This document shows positions 45,021 to 54,717 of a DNA stretch of 64,000 nt, piece by piece. How positions within the stretch are numbered: the first letter of the stretch is position 1; each line of letters opens with the position of its first letter. Under the pieces are notes generated by a model that saw nothing but the letters and a program-made list of their open reading frames with translations, was not told the DNA's origin and did no database searches. The position numbers and the translations under genes were made by a program. Origin of the DNA: Clostridium weizhouense (GTDB lineage Bacteria; Bacillota; Clostridia; Clostridiales; Clostridiaceae); NCBI RefSeq assembly GCF_019431045.1, contig NZ_JAHXPT010000010.1, forward strand, positions 123,971 through 187,970, read 5' to 3'.

Positions 45021-46363
45021 TGGCTAAGAAGAAAATGACGTTGGAAGAAAAGATAGAAGAGGCTGTTGTTACGGATGTGCCTTATGAAGTGCCGGGGAAT
45101 TGGATTAATGTAAAGTTAGGTGCAGTAGCAAAATGGGGTTCTGGCGGAACTCCATCTAGAAAGCACTCAGAATATTATGATGGTGAAATTCCTTGGATAA
45201 AAACTGGTGAATTGAATAATGGATATATTTATGATTCAGAAGAAAAAATTACTCATGAAGCAATAAATAAATCAAGTGCAAAAATATTTAAAAAAGGTTC
45301 AGTTTTAATAGCTATGTATGGGGCAACAATTGGAAAAGTAGCAATACTTGGAGTTGATGCTACTACGAATCAAGCTTGTGCAGCTGCCGAATGTTATGAA
45401 GTAGTTAACAATAAATTTTTATTTTATTACCTATTGTCACAAAAAGAGAATTTTATTGATTTAGGAAAAGGTGGAGCACAACCGAATATCTCTCAAGCAA
45501 TAATTAAGGAATACACCATACCGTTACCAACATTAAAGGAACAACATAGAATTGTTAATAGAATAGAAAATCTTTTTGAAAAGTTAGATAAGGCTAAGGA
45601 ATTAATTGAAGAGGCTAGAGACGGATTTGAGAAGAGGAAGGCTGCTATTTTGGAGAAGGCTTTTAGGGGAGAGTTAACTAATGATTATAGAATGAAAAAT
45701 AATATGGCATATAATTGGAGTTTAAATAAGCTCAAAAATGTAGCAAAGATTACTTCAGGAGGAACTCCTTCAAGAAAAAGACCAGAATATTTTGAAGGAG
45801 AAATTCCTTGGATAAAAACTGGTGAAATAATTTGGAGTCATATTTATGATTCAGAAGAGCATATAACCCAAGAGGCAATAGATAATAGTTCGGCAAAATT
45901 AATACCAAGTGGATCAGTTCTTGTTGCTATGTATGGTCAGGGATTAACTAGAGGAAGAGCGGCTATTTTATTAGGGGAAGCTTGCACTAATCAAGCTGTT
46001 TGTGCATTAATTCCTACTGAAAAAATACGAGCAAGATATTTATATTATTACTTTATGAAAAATTATTGGAATTTTAGACAATTAGCTAAGGGTGGAAATC
46101 AAGAAAATCTAAGTGGTAAGGTCATTGGTGAATTTGAAATTGAAATTCCATCTGTTGAAGAACAAAAGGAAATAGTGAGAATTTTAGATAAGTTTTTAGA
46201 AGAAGAATCTAAAATAGATGAACTTACTCAATTAGAAGAACAAATTGAATTAATAAAGAAATCAATTTTAGCAAAAGCTTTTAGAGGGGAACTTGGAACT
46301 AATTGTGAAGATGAGGAAAGTGCTTTGGAGTTGTTGAAGGAAATATTAAGTAAAGATATATAA
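45020..46363 (+). CDS. hsdS: Type I specificity subunit
   Basis: 447 aa. Two target recognition domains of similar sequence are joined by coiled coils. TRD1 starts near residue 30 (GGTPSRKHSEYYDGEIPWIK) and TRD2 near residue 245 (GGTPSRKRPEYFEGEIPWIK). Each ends in a conserved LPTLKEQHRIVNRIENLFEK or VEEQKEIVRILDKFLEEE-type helix and AILEKAFRGEL / SILAKAFRGEL. The strong likeness of the two TRDs suggests similar half-sites. Complete, no repeat recombination site or inverted spare hsdS copy is seen next to it. Confidence 0.93.
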   Translation: MAKKKMTLEEKIEEAVVTDVPYEVPGNWINVKLGAVAKWGSGGTPSRKHSEYYDGEIPWIKTGELNNGYIYDSEEKITHEAINKSSAKIFKKGSVLIAMYGATIGKVAILGVDATTNQACAAAECYEVVNNKFLFYYLLSQKENFIDLGKGGAQPNISQAIIKEYTIPLPTLKEQHRIVNRIENLFEKLDKAKELIEEARDGFEKRKAAILEKAFRGELTNDYRMKNNMAYNWSLNKLKNVAKITSGGTPSRKRPEYFEGEIPWIKTGEIIWSHIYDSEEHITQEAIDNSSAKLIPSGSVLVAMYGQGLTRGRAAILLGEACTNQAVCALIPTEKIRARYLYYYFMKNYWNFRQLAKGGNQENLSGKVIGEFEIEIPSVEEQKEIVRILDKFLEEESKIDELTQLEEQIELIKKSILAKAFRGELGTNCEDEESALELLKEILSKDI

Positions 46364-46420
46364 ATGATGATTAAATATGTAATAAGCAATCAATTATAAA
46401 TATATAAAGGGGTATGGCAG

Positions 46421-48517
46421 ATGGAAATGAAAAAATATGGTGAAAAATTACTTGAAGAAATGATAGGTCCTAATGCAAAATTTCATGATGGTCAGTGGGA
46501 AGCTATAGAAAATGCATTAAATAATAAAAGAACATTAGTAATTCAAAAAACAGGATGGGGAAAAAGTATAGTATATTTTCTTGCATCAAAATTGATTAAG
46601 GAAAAAAGAGGTGGAGTTACTATTTTAGTGAGTCCTCTTTTATCATTGATGAGAAATCAGATTGAATCTGCAGAAAAAATAGGAATACGTGCATTAACTA
46701 TAAATAGTGAGAATGAAGATGAATGGGAATCAATAGAAGATTCGATAATTAAAGGAACTTGTGAGATAATACTTATATCACCTGAAAGGCTTGCTAATAA
46801 AGATTTTATTGATAGAGTAATTCCTATGATAAAAGATGGGATAAACATGATTGTTGTTGATGAAGCACATTGTATTTCTGATTGGGGGCATGATTTCAGA
46901 CCTAATTATAGTAGAATAGTTGATGTTATAAGAGTATTGCCTCCAAGTGTTCCAATAATAGCAACTACAGCAACTGCAAATAAAAGAGTTGAAAAAGATA
47001 TAAAAGCTCAGCTTGGTGATAACTTATTGACAATAAGAGGACCATTAATGAGAGAATCATTAAAAATACAAGTTATAAAATTGCCTAAACAAAGTGAAAG
47101 AATGGCATGGCTTATTGAAAATTTAAATAAAATTGATGGTTCGGGTATAATTTATTGTTCAACAACTAGGGATTGCAACAAAATTAGTGAATTTTTAAAA
47201 AGTAATGGTATCAATGCATTACCATATCATTCTAATCTGTCAAAAGATAATCATGAAAATAAAAAGTTAAGGGAAGAAAGAGAAAAGCTTTTAATAAATA
47301 ATGAAGTTAAGATACTCGTATCAACAGTAGCACTTGGAATGGGCTTTGATAAAGGTGATTTATCATTTGTTATGCATTTTCAAATGCCTGGCAATATAAT
47401 AAGATATTATCAGGAAATCGGAAGAGCTGGAAGAAAGCTAGATAATGCATATGCAATTTTACTGGTAGGTAATGAAGATCGTGATATTTCAGAATATTTT
47501 ATTGAAAATGCATTTCCTAAGAGGGAACAATTAGAAACTGTATTAAATTTAATCGAAAACAGCGAAATGGGTTTAAGTGTATATGATCTTAAGAAATATG
47601 TTAATATGACACAAAGTGGAATAAAGAAATGTATTTCGCTTCTAGATTTAAATAAAATAATAGCTAAATATGGAACAAAGTATATTAGAACGCTAAATCC
47701 ATATAATTATGATAATTTTAAAGTGGAAGAAGTTCTAAAAACTAGATATAGAGAGCTTCAATTAATGGATCAATATGTAGATACTAAAACATGTTATATG
47801 AAGTTCTTAGCCAATGAATTAGATGATGATACAGATGATAAATGCGGAAGATGTAGCAACTGCACAGGAAAAGAGTTCTTTTCATGTAAAGTTAGAATTG
47901 AAGATGTATTAAAAGCTGAAAGTTTCATTAAAAATAGAATTATAAAAATGAAAGTTAATAAACAATGGCCAGCAGGTGTGATAGATGAAAAAGCTAAAAA
48001 AATACCTTTAGAAGAACAAAATGAAATTGGAAGAGTTTTAGCTGATTATGGTGATTCAGGATATGGAATTATGATTGAAGAAGATAAGTATAAAAATAAA
48101 TACTTTAGAGATGAACTTGTTGATGCTACAATAGAATTAATAAATAATAAGTGGGATGAATTAGATAAAATTGATTGCGTTGCAGCAGTTCCATCACTTA
48201 AAAGATCAGAGCTTGTAAAATCTTTTGCTAAAAGAGTTGCTGAAAAATTAAAAGTAGACTTTATTGATGTTATAATAAAACCTAAAGAGACAGAACAACA
48301 AAAAACTATGGAAAATTCAAATATGCAGGCAAAGAATGCATATAATGCTTTCTTAGTAACTGATGATATACATTATGAAAATGTATTACTCATAGATGAT
48401 ATGGTTGATTCAGGATGGACATTGACTGTATGTGGTGCTATGCTAAAGAAAAAAGGTGCAATTAAAGTATATCCATATGCGTTAGCGTCAACTGCTAAAA
48501 ACGGAGGAGATGAATAA
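46421..48517 (+). CDS. RecQ-like helicase fused to phosphoribosyltransferase domain
   Basis: 698 aa, AAAGGGG 8 bases before the ATG. Residues ~20-340 are a RecQ helicase: TGWGKS (44-49, Walker A with the variant TGWGKS instead of TGxGKS/T), VVDEAHCISDWGHDFRP, ATTATANKRV and YYQEIGRAGRK. A RecQ zinc site follows (CYMKFL ... DKCGRCSNC). The last ~170 residues carry a type I phosphoribosyltransferase signature, VLLIDDMVDSGWTLT near residue 656, with an upstream beta-alpha core (DCVAAVPSLKRSELV). Normal RecQ ends in an HRDC domain instead. The DprA-like gene starts 2 bases after the stop. Likely a defence or nucleotide-linked DNA-processing unit. Confidence 0.88.
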   Translation: MEMKKYGEKLLEEMIGPNAKFHDGQWEAIENALNNKRTLVIQKTGWGKSIVYFLASKLIKEKRGGVTILVSPLLSLMRNQIESAEKIGIRALTINSENEDEWESIEDSIIKGTCEIILISPERLANKDFIDRVIPMIKDGINMIVVDEAHCISDWGHDFRPNYSRIVDVIRVLPPSVPIIATTATANKRVEKDIKAQLGDNLLTIRGPLMRESLKIQVIKLPKQSERMAWLIENLNKIDGSGIIYCSTTRDCNKISEFLKSNGINALPYHSNLSKDNHENKKLREEREKLLINNEVKILVSTVALGMGFDKGDLSFVMHFQMPGNIIRYYQEIGRAGRKLDNAYAILLVGNEDRDISEYFIENAFPKREQLETVLNLIENSEMGLSVYDLKKYVNMTQSGIKKCISLLDLNKIIAKYGTKYIRTLNPYNYDNFKVEEVLKTRYRELQLMDQYVDTKTCYMKFLANELDDDTDDKCGRCSNCTGKEFFSCKVRIEDVLKAESFIKNRIIKMKVNKQWPAGVIDEKAKKIPLEEQNEIGRVLADYGDSGYGIMIEEDKYKNKYFRDELVDATIELINNKWDELDKIDCVAAVPSLKRSELVKSFAKRVAEKLKVDFIDVIIKPKETEQQKTMENSNMQAKNAYNAFLVTDDIHYENVLLIDDMVDSGWTLTVCGAMLKKKGAIKVYPYALASTAKNGGDE

Positions 48518-48519
48518 TA

Positions 48520-49809
48520 ATGAATAGCGGTAATTTAAATAAAGATAGTTTAGCTATTATGCTTTTATGCAGTAATTTAGCATTAAATTATAAAATTGAT
48601 AAGATCAAACCTTTTACAGCTATTGAATGGAGCAAATTCGCTAAGATACTTTTGAATTCAAGCATAAAAAGACCAGCTAATTTATTTAATTTATCTAAAG
48701 AAGATTTAAAAGAACAATTATTTATAAATGATGATGAATGTGATAGAATAATAGCCTTATTATCTAAAGCAGGACAATTAAGTTTTGAAATAAATAATTT
48801 AAAAAATTTTGGAATAAATATAATAACAAGGGCAGATAAGGAATTTCCTAAAGTATTAAAAGAAAAGCTTAAGGATAAATGCCCTCCAGTAATATATTAT
48901 TGTGGTGATATTTCTATATTGGATAATAAATTAATTGGAGTTGTTGGATCTAGAAATATTGATACTTATGGCTTAGAGTTTACTAAAAAAATAGCACATA
49001 AAATAGTTAAGGAAGGTTATTCATTAGTTTCAGGTGGAGCAAGAGGTGCTGACAGCATATCGCAAGAAGAAGTGCTTTTAACTGGTGGAAAAGTAGCCGC
49101 TTTTATTGCTGATAGCATGATTACAAAAATTAAGAAAAGAGAAATAAGGGAAGCAGTAATGAGTAATAATCTGCTTTTAATGAGTGCTATCAATCCTAAG
49201 AGTGGTTTTACTGTATACTCTGCTATGGATAGAAATAAGTATATATATTGTTTGTCTGATATAACAGTAGTTGTTTCTTCAGATTACAATAAAGGTGGAA
49301 CATGGGCAGGAGCAACAGAAAACTTAAAGAATAATTGGGTTCCAATAGTTGTTAGATATGAAGAAAATATTCCTAAAGGTAATAATGAACTGATAAAATT
49401 AGGTGGAATTAAATTAGAAGCTTCTAATTTTGAATTACCATTTAAAGAATATAAAATAGAAGATAAGAATGTGGAAAAACCATATTATGAATATAATTTA
49501 TTATCATTAGTTAATAATGAAAGAGCTGTTTCTAAAAACATTGCTGACAATGATAGTAAAATAAAAAAAGAAAATGAAACAATTGATATTGATAGGAAAA
49601 ACATTTGTAATATAGATAAAAATAATTATGATGTATATGTGTTAATCGTAGATAAAATAAAAGAAGCATTAAAAATAGGGTTGTCATTGGATGAATTCAG
49701 AGAAAAGTTTCATGTTAATAAAAAACAGGCTAGTGATTGGCTTAATAGAGCGGTTGAGGATGGAGTAGTAAAAAAAATGAATAAACCAGTGAAATATAAA
49801 ACAATATAA
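48520..49809 (+). CDS. DprA/SMF-like protein paired with RecQ-PRTase
   Basis: 429 aa. The Rossmann-like core follows the DprA pattern: GVVGSRNIDTYGLEFT near residue 140, SLVSGGARGADSISQEEVL near 170, NPKSGFTVYSAMDRNKYIY and WAGATENLKNNWVPIVV. The core is longer and more diverged than housekeeping DprA, which helps RecA load on transforming DNA. The N-terminus has a helix-hairpin-helix-like region and the C-terminus a winged-helix-like segment (EFREKFHVNKKQASDWLNRA). The start lies 2 bases after the upstream stop, so translation is coupled. DprA homologues serve as antitoxin partner of a phosphoribosyltransferase in ShosTA. Confidence 0.82.
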   Translation: MNSGNLNKDSLAIMLLCSNLALNYKIDKIKPFTAIEWSKFAKILLNSSIKRPANLFNLSKEDLKEQLFINDDECDRIIALLSKAGQLSFEINNLKNFGINIITRADKEFPKVLKEKLKDKCPPVIYYCGDISILDNKLIGVVGSRNIDTYGLEFTKKIAHKIVKEGYSLVSGGARGADSISQEEVLLTGGKVAAFIADSMITKIKKREIREAVMSNNLLLMSAINPKSGFTVYSAMDRNKYIYCLSDITVVVSSDYNKGGTWAGATENLKNNWVPIVVRYEENIPKGNNELIKLGGIKLEASNFELPFKEYKIEDKNVEKPYYEYNLLSLVNNERAVSKNIADNDSKIKKENETIDIDRKNICNIDKNNYDVYVLIVDKIKEALKIGLSLDEFREKFHVNKKQASDWLNRAVEDGVVKKMNKPVKYKTI

Positions 49810-49949
49810 ATTTCTATTTTGATGATACAAAGTAATATGAACGTTAATTTACTAATTGTTTTTGCATTAAATAAAAGTAGAGTTTGGTGTAGTATAAATA
49901 AAATGTGAAAATAGAAGCTCAACACAAAAAAGATATAGAAAATTATAAG

Positions 49950-49987
49950 TGGAATGTATTAAAAAAATTTAAGAACATTCCATTTTT
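49950..49987 (+). terminator. Terminator after the DprA-like gene
   Basis: GGAATGT (49951-49957) / ACATTCC (49975-49981) with a 17-base AT loop and a following ATTTTTATTTT tract. It separates the RecQ/DprA pair from the methylase. Confidence 0.7.
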
Positions 49988-50068
49988 ATTTTACTAAAAT
50001 CAATATAAATACATATACAAACGATTTCTTCAATAAAATAACATAGAATCAATATTTTATGAGGAAAT

Positions 50069-52552
50069 ATGAAAAAATTATTCTATAATCAAATCAAAGA
50101 TTCTACTGAAGAAAGAGATGTTGAATTAGTTTACAAAAATAATATAAAAGCTCATTTTAAAAACTCAATTATAACATACCCATTTCAATGTGATGGTTAC
50201 CTAGAAGAAAACTTAATGTATGATGATATAAGAAAAGTTTTAAGGCTTATAATGGAGTTTAAGTATGGACTAGATTTTAATATTCCTATTAATAGAGCTA
50301 AAGTTTTAGTTCAGGTAATCTTTTATTTAAAGCAATTTACTTTAAGAAAAAATAGAGAATATATGGACATGCCTAATGTAATTTTAGCTGGTGATAAGAC
50401 TACGTGTTTTGTTATAAGTTCTAGTGATGTTGAATGTTATTTAGAAAGAAATTTAGATTGGAGTATAGCACCTTCAGATGCACCAACAAAGTATAAAGAT
50501 TTAACTATTGAAATAAGTAATAATAAGTATATTAATCCTATTATTTTTAATATCAATAAGAGTTTAAAATTTGAACATGTAGTTAGAGATATCAAAAGAT
50601 TAATACTTGAAATAAAAACAAAGTTTAAGGTTACAGAATCTAATATCTCAGAAACTTATGATTATTTTATAGAACGTATAATAAAAGATCCCTCTAATCA
50701 TTCGGCATCTGATTTAGTTCAATGTTTTATTGATACAATACTTGGAGACGTAGAAATATCTCAAAAGAAGGATAGCAAATATATTGCTAAAAAAGACAAG
50801 CGTATAGAAATAGATTCTTATAGTTATAAGCAATTTGAAGAGGAATACTCTGTTAAATATTCTATAGAAGAAAAGAATAGTTTTATAGCTATAAAAGATA
50901 GATTAACTGAAGATACTAAAAGAAGATTTAATGGAGAATTTTTCACGCCTACTATATGGGTAAATGAAGCTCATAAACAATTAAATTATGTATTTGGTCA
51001 GAATTGGAAAGAAAAATATGTAGTGTGGGATTGTGCATGGGGCACTGGTAACTTAACAAGAGATTACTATTTTAAAGATTTATATTGTTCAACTTTAGAT
51101 AAAATTGATCTTGAATTAGGAGATAATTATAATAGAAATTCTCAAAAATTTGTATATGACTTTTTAAATGACAATATAGAATTATTAACTACAAATAAAA
51201 TAAATAACTCTTTAATGCCACAAGCATTATATGATGCATTACTTAAAAATAAAAAGATACTTCTGATTTTAAATCCACCATTTGGGGAAGGAAGTAATGG
51301 AAAGCAATCAGGCAAAAAAAGTAAAGATGGTATATCAAATACAAAAGTAAAATCAATGATGGAAAAGGAAGGTCTTAAAGATTCATCACAACAGCTATAT
51401 ATTCAATTTCTTTATAGAATACTAAAATTAAAACAAGTATTTAATTTAGATAATTTAAATATAGGAATTTTCACACCAACATTATTTCTAACTGGAGAAA
51501 GAAGTGAAAAATTTAGAGAGATTTTTCTGAAAAACTTTAAGTTTGAGAAAGGCATTGTATTTAATGCAAGTTATTTTTCTAATGTTTCTTCTGAGTGGGG
51601 AGTTGGATTTTCAATATGGACTACTGGAGAATGTAAAGAAAAGAATAACTTTAATTTTTTAGTTAAGGAAATGAGTGATAATGGTAAAATTGAAAGTACT
51701 AGAGAAAAATTAATATATAATTTGAATTACAAAGAAAGATTATCATCTTGGATTAAAAATAAGAAATCTAACAATAAAGCTGAAACTATAACATTAAAAT
51801 CAGCTATAACTTTTGATACAAAAACAAGAATGGTAGATAAAGAAGCAATAGGATTTTTAATGAATGATTCTAATAATGTATATGCTAATACTCAGGGAGT
51901 GTATATATTATCTGCACCTGTTACAAGGCATGTAAAAACTACAACAATAACAAGAGAAAATTATAAACAATGTTGTTCTTTGTTTGCTGCAAGAAAATTA
52001 ATAAAATCTAATTGGCTTAATCAAAAAGATAATTATATGATTCCTAATATTAATAATTCCAAATATAAAGAATATGAAAATGACAGTATAATATATTCTA
52101 TTTTCTCAAATGCAGCTCAAGTTAGTTCCTTTAGAAATATAAAAATATATAATAAAGAGTGTGATATTATAAATCAAATGTTTTTTATGAGTATAAAAGA
52201 AATTCAAAATTTAGCTAATATAAATAATAATGAAACAATATATTATGATTGCAAAAGATATAGTAAAGAAAGATTTATATATACACAGTTTCAAGCACTT
52301 GAGCTTTCAGAAGAAGGAAAGTTAATATTAGAAACAGCAAAAAAATTAATAAGAGGAAGTTTTAAATACAGAGATGAATTTAATAAACTTCATCCCAAAT
52401 ATAATATAAATACTTGTGATGCAGGATGGTATCAAATAAAATTTATGTTAACACAGTATATGAACGAAGAATTAGAATTATTTGAAGATATGGTAAAGAG
52501 TTTAGAAGATAAAATGATCTCTTTAGTTTATGAACTGGGATTTTTGAAATAA
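50069..52552 (+). CDS. Solitary N6-adenine DNA methylase (large)
   Basis: 827 aa, GAGGAAAT site. The first ~280 residues are unrecognised and helical. The methylase core begins with NGEFFTPTIWVNEAHKQ (as in type I/IIG M domains), SAM motif VVWDCAWGTGNLTRDYYF near residue 320 and catalytic LILNPPFGEGSNG near residue 400. The C-terminal half is likely a target-recognition part. No nuclease motif (PD-(D/E)XK) is clear and no restriction gene is paired, so it may be an orphan methylase or the modification part of a defence system with the neighbouring RecQ/DprA genes. It has its own terminator. Confidence 0.8.
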   Translation: MKKLFYNQIKDSTEERDVELVYKNNIKAHFKNSIITYPFQCDGYLEENLMYDDIRKVLRLIMEFKYGLDFNIPINRAKVLVQVIFYLKQFTLRKNREYMDMPNVILAGDKTTCFVISSSDVECYLERNLDWSIAPSDAPTKYKDLTIEISNNKYINPIIFNINKSLKFEHVVRDIKRLILEIKTKFKVTESNISETYDYFIERIIKDPSNHSASDLVQCFIDTILGDVEISQKKDSKYIAKKDKRIEIDSYSYKQFEEEYSVKYSIEEKNSFIAIKDRLTEDTKRRFNGEFFTPTIWVNEAHKQLNYVFGQNWKEKYVVWDCAWGTGNLTRDYYFKDLYCSTLDKIDLELGDNYNRNSQKFVYDFLNDNIELLTTNKINNSLMPQALYDALLKNKKILLILNPPFGEGSNGKQSGKKSKDGISNTKVKSMMEKEGLKDSSQQLYIQFLYRILKLKQVFNLDNLNIGIFTPTLFLTGERSEKFREIFLKNFKFEKGIVFNASYFSNVSSEWGVGFSIWTTGECKEKNNFNFLVKEMSDNGKIESTREKLIYNLNYKERLSSWIKNKKSNNKAETITLKSAITFDTKTRMVDKEAIGFLMNDSNNVYANTQGVYILSAPVTRHVKTTTITRENYKQCCSLFAARKLIKSNWLNQKDNYMIPNINNSKYKEYENDSIIYSIFSNAAQVSSFRNIKIYNKECDIINQMFFMSIKEIQNLANINNNETIYYDCKRYSKERFIYTQFQALELSEEGKLILETAKKLIRGSFKYRDEFNKLHPKYNINTCDAGWYQIKFMLTQYMNEELELFEDMVKSLEDKMISLVYELGFLK

Positions 52553-52569
52553 TTATAAAATCATAAATT

Positions 52570-52607
52570 AAAACTACCTTATATAAGATTTATCATGAGG
52601 TAGTTTT
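52570..52607. terminator. Terminator after the methylase
   Basis: AAAACTACCT / AGGTAGTTTT, a perfect 10-bp stem with an 18-base loop, 18 bases after the methylase stop. Confidence 0.75.
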
Positions 52608-52747
52608 AATATTAATTTAACTTATATGAGAATGTGCCTTATAGAAGGAGCAAAAAAGAAAATTATCGTGAGTGTCAAAGAATTACCGCCGATATATGCT
52701 AATTAATATTTGCTAGAATTACAGATATCACAAGGGAGGTGGTTGTA

Positions 52748-52774
52748 ATGGCTAGCAATAAAATTTTATTATAA
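52748..52774 (+). pseudogene. Possible remnant of a small acid-soluble spore protein gene
   Basis: A perfect GGGAGGTGG site precedes ATG and codons for MASNKILL, then stop. The start resembles alpha/beta-type SASP genes of clostridia, which open with MASN and a leading hydrophobic patch. The rest of such a gene is missing. This is a weak call based on 8 residues. Confidence 0.3.
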
Positions 52775-52784
52775 GAATAAATCG

Positions 52785-52823
52785 AAAACCATAATAATCA
52801 ATTTAATCAAGTATTATGGTTTT
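52785..52823. terminator. Hairpin terminator
   Basis: AAAACCATAATA / TATTATGGTTTT, a perfect 12-bp stem with a 15-base loop. Probably the original terminator of the lost spore-protein gene. Confidence 0.7.
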
Positions 52824-52954
52824 ATTAAAATTTATTACAAATAACTGTCTGTAGGTCAGCATTATTAGGGTGATTTTTAAAAATATTAAGTTTTTTTATG
52901 AATTTAACGCATTCTTAGCTTGATGATATTACCACTTTGTGCTACTCACTAAAG
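52824..52954. other. Intergenic, convergent ends
   Basis: About 130 bases between the hairpin and the end of the minus-strand ABC-F gene. No feature supported. Confidence 0.4.
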
Positions 52955-54694
52955 TTAGAGTAACTTAATCAGCGATTCTAACTCTTCAGATAAAGTTTTT
53001 GCACGTTCAAAATCAGTATTTCGTAAAGCTAAGGCTATTTTCATTTCTACTGATTTTTTCTTTTGTTCAATTTCTAAATAGTCTTTATCAAAATACTTTG
53101 AATAAATCATCTTTCTAAATTTTCGCATATTCATTTTTCTAATTGTCTTATCTTCAATGAGTAAAACATAATCTACACAGTTTATTATAAAATAGTAATC
53201 ATGAGATATCATTAGAATCGCACCGTTATAATTTTCTATGGCTTTTTCAAGTGCTATTTGTGAATAGGTGTCTAAATGGCTTGTTGGTTCATCTAGAAGC
53301 AACATGTTTGATTTACTAGCAGAAACTTTGGCTAATTGAAGTATATTCTTTTCTCCACCAGATAAAGATTCTATCTTTTGGTTAATGATTTCTTCATCAA
53401 AATCATAGTTTGAAATATATGATTCAACATCTTCATAAGTTTTAAATCCTGCATCTAGGAATTCTTCAAGTATTGTATTAGACTCATTTAGTACTTCCCC
53501 TTGAAGCTGTGATAAATAAGCTACTTCAATGTCAGAATTTATTTCAATAGCAGGATGATTATTTTTAAAGATATCTCTTAGTAAAGTAGTTTTCCCAGTG
53601 CCGTTTAATCCGATAATAGCTACTTTATCATTGGATTTAATCTCAAAGTTAACATTTTCTAAAAGCATCTCATCAAAGCTAACACTGTAATCATTAATTT
53701 TTAAAGCTATTTTTTCTTCAATTTGATTATTAGTAGTTAAACGGATATAAGGTTGTTTAATTTCTACAAATGGTGTTTTAATTCTACGTGCTTCTAATCT
53801 TTCTTGAAATTTCATTCTAGCTTTTAGATATCTTCCAGCAGAAGTTTCACCTGTAATTTCTGCTCTATCTCTTAGTTTATTGATTATTTGTTCGTTTCTC
53901 TTAATTTCTTCATCATCAGCAATAGCTAGTTCCTGCAACTCAATTTTAGTTTGAAGTAATGTGAAGTTATAATCAATATATCTTCCATCAAACTCTTGAA
54001 GCTCCATGTTTTCAAGGTGAATAATTTTATTAAAGCAATGATTCAATAGATATCTGTTGTGCGTAATAACTAACATTATTCCCTTGTGAGAATTAATTAG
54101 ATTTTTGAGAGAATTAAGGTTTTCAAAGTCTAAAAACACATCTGGTTCATCCATAATCATTAAGTCTGGACTATTAAGCATTTCCTTAATCACTTGAATA
54201 AGCTTGAATTGCCCACCACTAAGTTCAGATACCATTAGATCTTTAAGGTTGCTTAGATTTGCAAGATTTAATTTTTTATTAAGGTCACTTTCGAAATCAT
54301 CTCCAAAAGTTGCATCAAGTAAATCTAAAGCTTCTTGGTACTTTTCTAGTAAAGGTTCAATCTCAGAAGATGTTTCCATTTCAGCACAAATAGAAGTTAT
54401 TTCACTTTGTAGCTTAATAAAATCTTCACATAGATATTCGAAAACTGTAGTTTCTTTTGTTTTGTCTAGTTGAGGGAATTGACTTACATATCCAATCTTA
54501 CAATTTGGATCTATCTTTAGGCTGCCATCGAACATGTAGTTTTCTGAATCCATAATTATATCTATAAGTGTACTTTTTCCACTACCACTTGTTCCTATAA
54601 AAGCACAATGCTCACCATCTTCTAAGGTAAATGAAATCTTATTATATAAATCTTTTTGCGGAAATGAGTAGGACAAATTATCAACTTTTATCAT
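52955..54694 (-). CDS. ABC-F protein (ribosome protection-type ATPase)
   Basis: 579 aa, minus strand, GAGAGG before the ATG. Two ABC domains on one chain without membrane segments: Walker A GTSGSGKSTL and GLNGTGKTTLL; signatures SELSGGQFK and ESLSGGEKN; Walker B LMIMDEPD and MLLLDEPTSHLD. They are joined by a linker of about 80 residues (NEQIINKLRDRAEITGETSA and after), the part that reaches the ribosome's peptidyl-transferase centre in resistance ABC-Fs. The first Walker-B region has DEPD instead of DEPT. It may protect ribosomes from lincosamide, streptogramin or pleuromutilin drugs. A leader with attenuator precedes it. Confidence 0.85.
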   Translation of the reverse strand: MIKVDNLSYSFPQKDLYNKISFTLEDGEHCAFIGTSGSGKSTLIDIIMDSENYMFDGSLKIDPNCKIGYVSQFPQLDKTKETTVFEYLCEDFIKLQSEITSICAEMETSSEIEPLLEKYQEALDLLDATFGDDFESDLNKKLNLANLSNLKDLMVSELSGGQFKLIQVIKEMLNSPDLMIMDEPDVFLDFENLNSLKNLINSHKGIMLVITHNRYLLNHCFNKIIHLENMELQEFDGRYIDYNFTLLQTKIELQELAIADDEEIKRNEQIINKLRDRAEITGETSAGRYLKARMKFQERLEARRIKTPFVEIKQPYIRLTTNNQIEEKIALKINDYSVSFDEMLLENVNFEIKSNDKVAIIGLNGTGKTTLLRDIFKNNHPAIEINSDIEVAYLSQLQGEVLNESNTILEEFLDAGFKTYEDVESYISNYDFDEEIINQKIESLSGGEKNILQLAKVSASKSNMLLLDEPTSHLDTYSQIALEKAIENYNGAILMISHDYYFIINCVDYVLLIEDKTIRKMNMRKFRKMIYSKYFDKDYLEIEQKKKSVEMKIALALRNTDFERAKTLSEELESLIKLL

Positions 54695-54717
54695 ATTATT
54701 ACCTCTCTTTATAACTT

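Noticed and set aside
46421..48517. Housekeeping RecQ
   Set aside because: The C-terminal phosphoribosyltransferase domain, missing HRDC and the coupled DprA-like gene do not fit the housekeeping enzyme.
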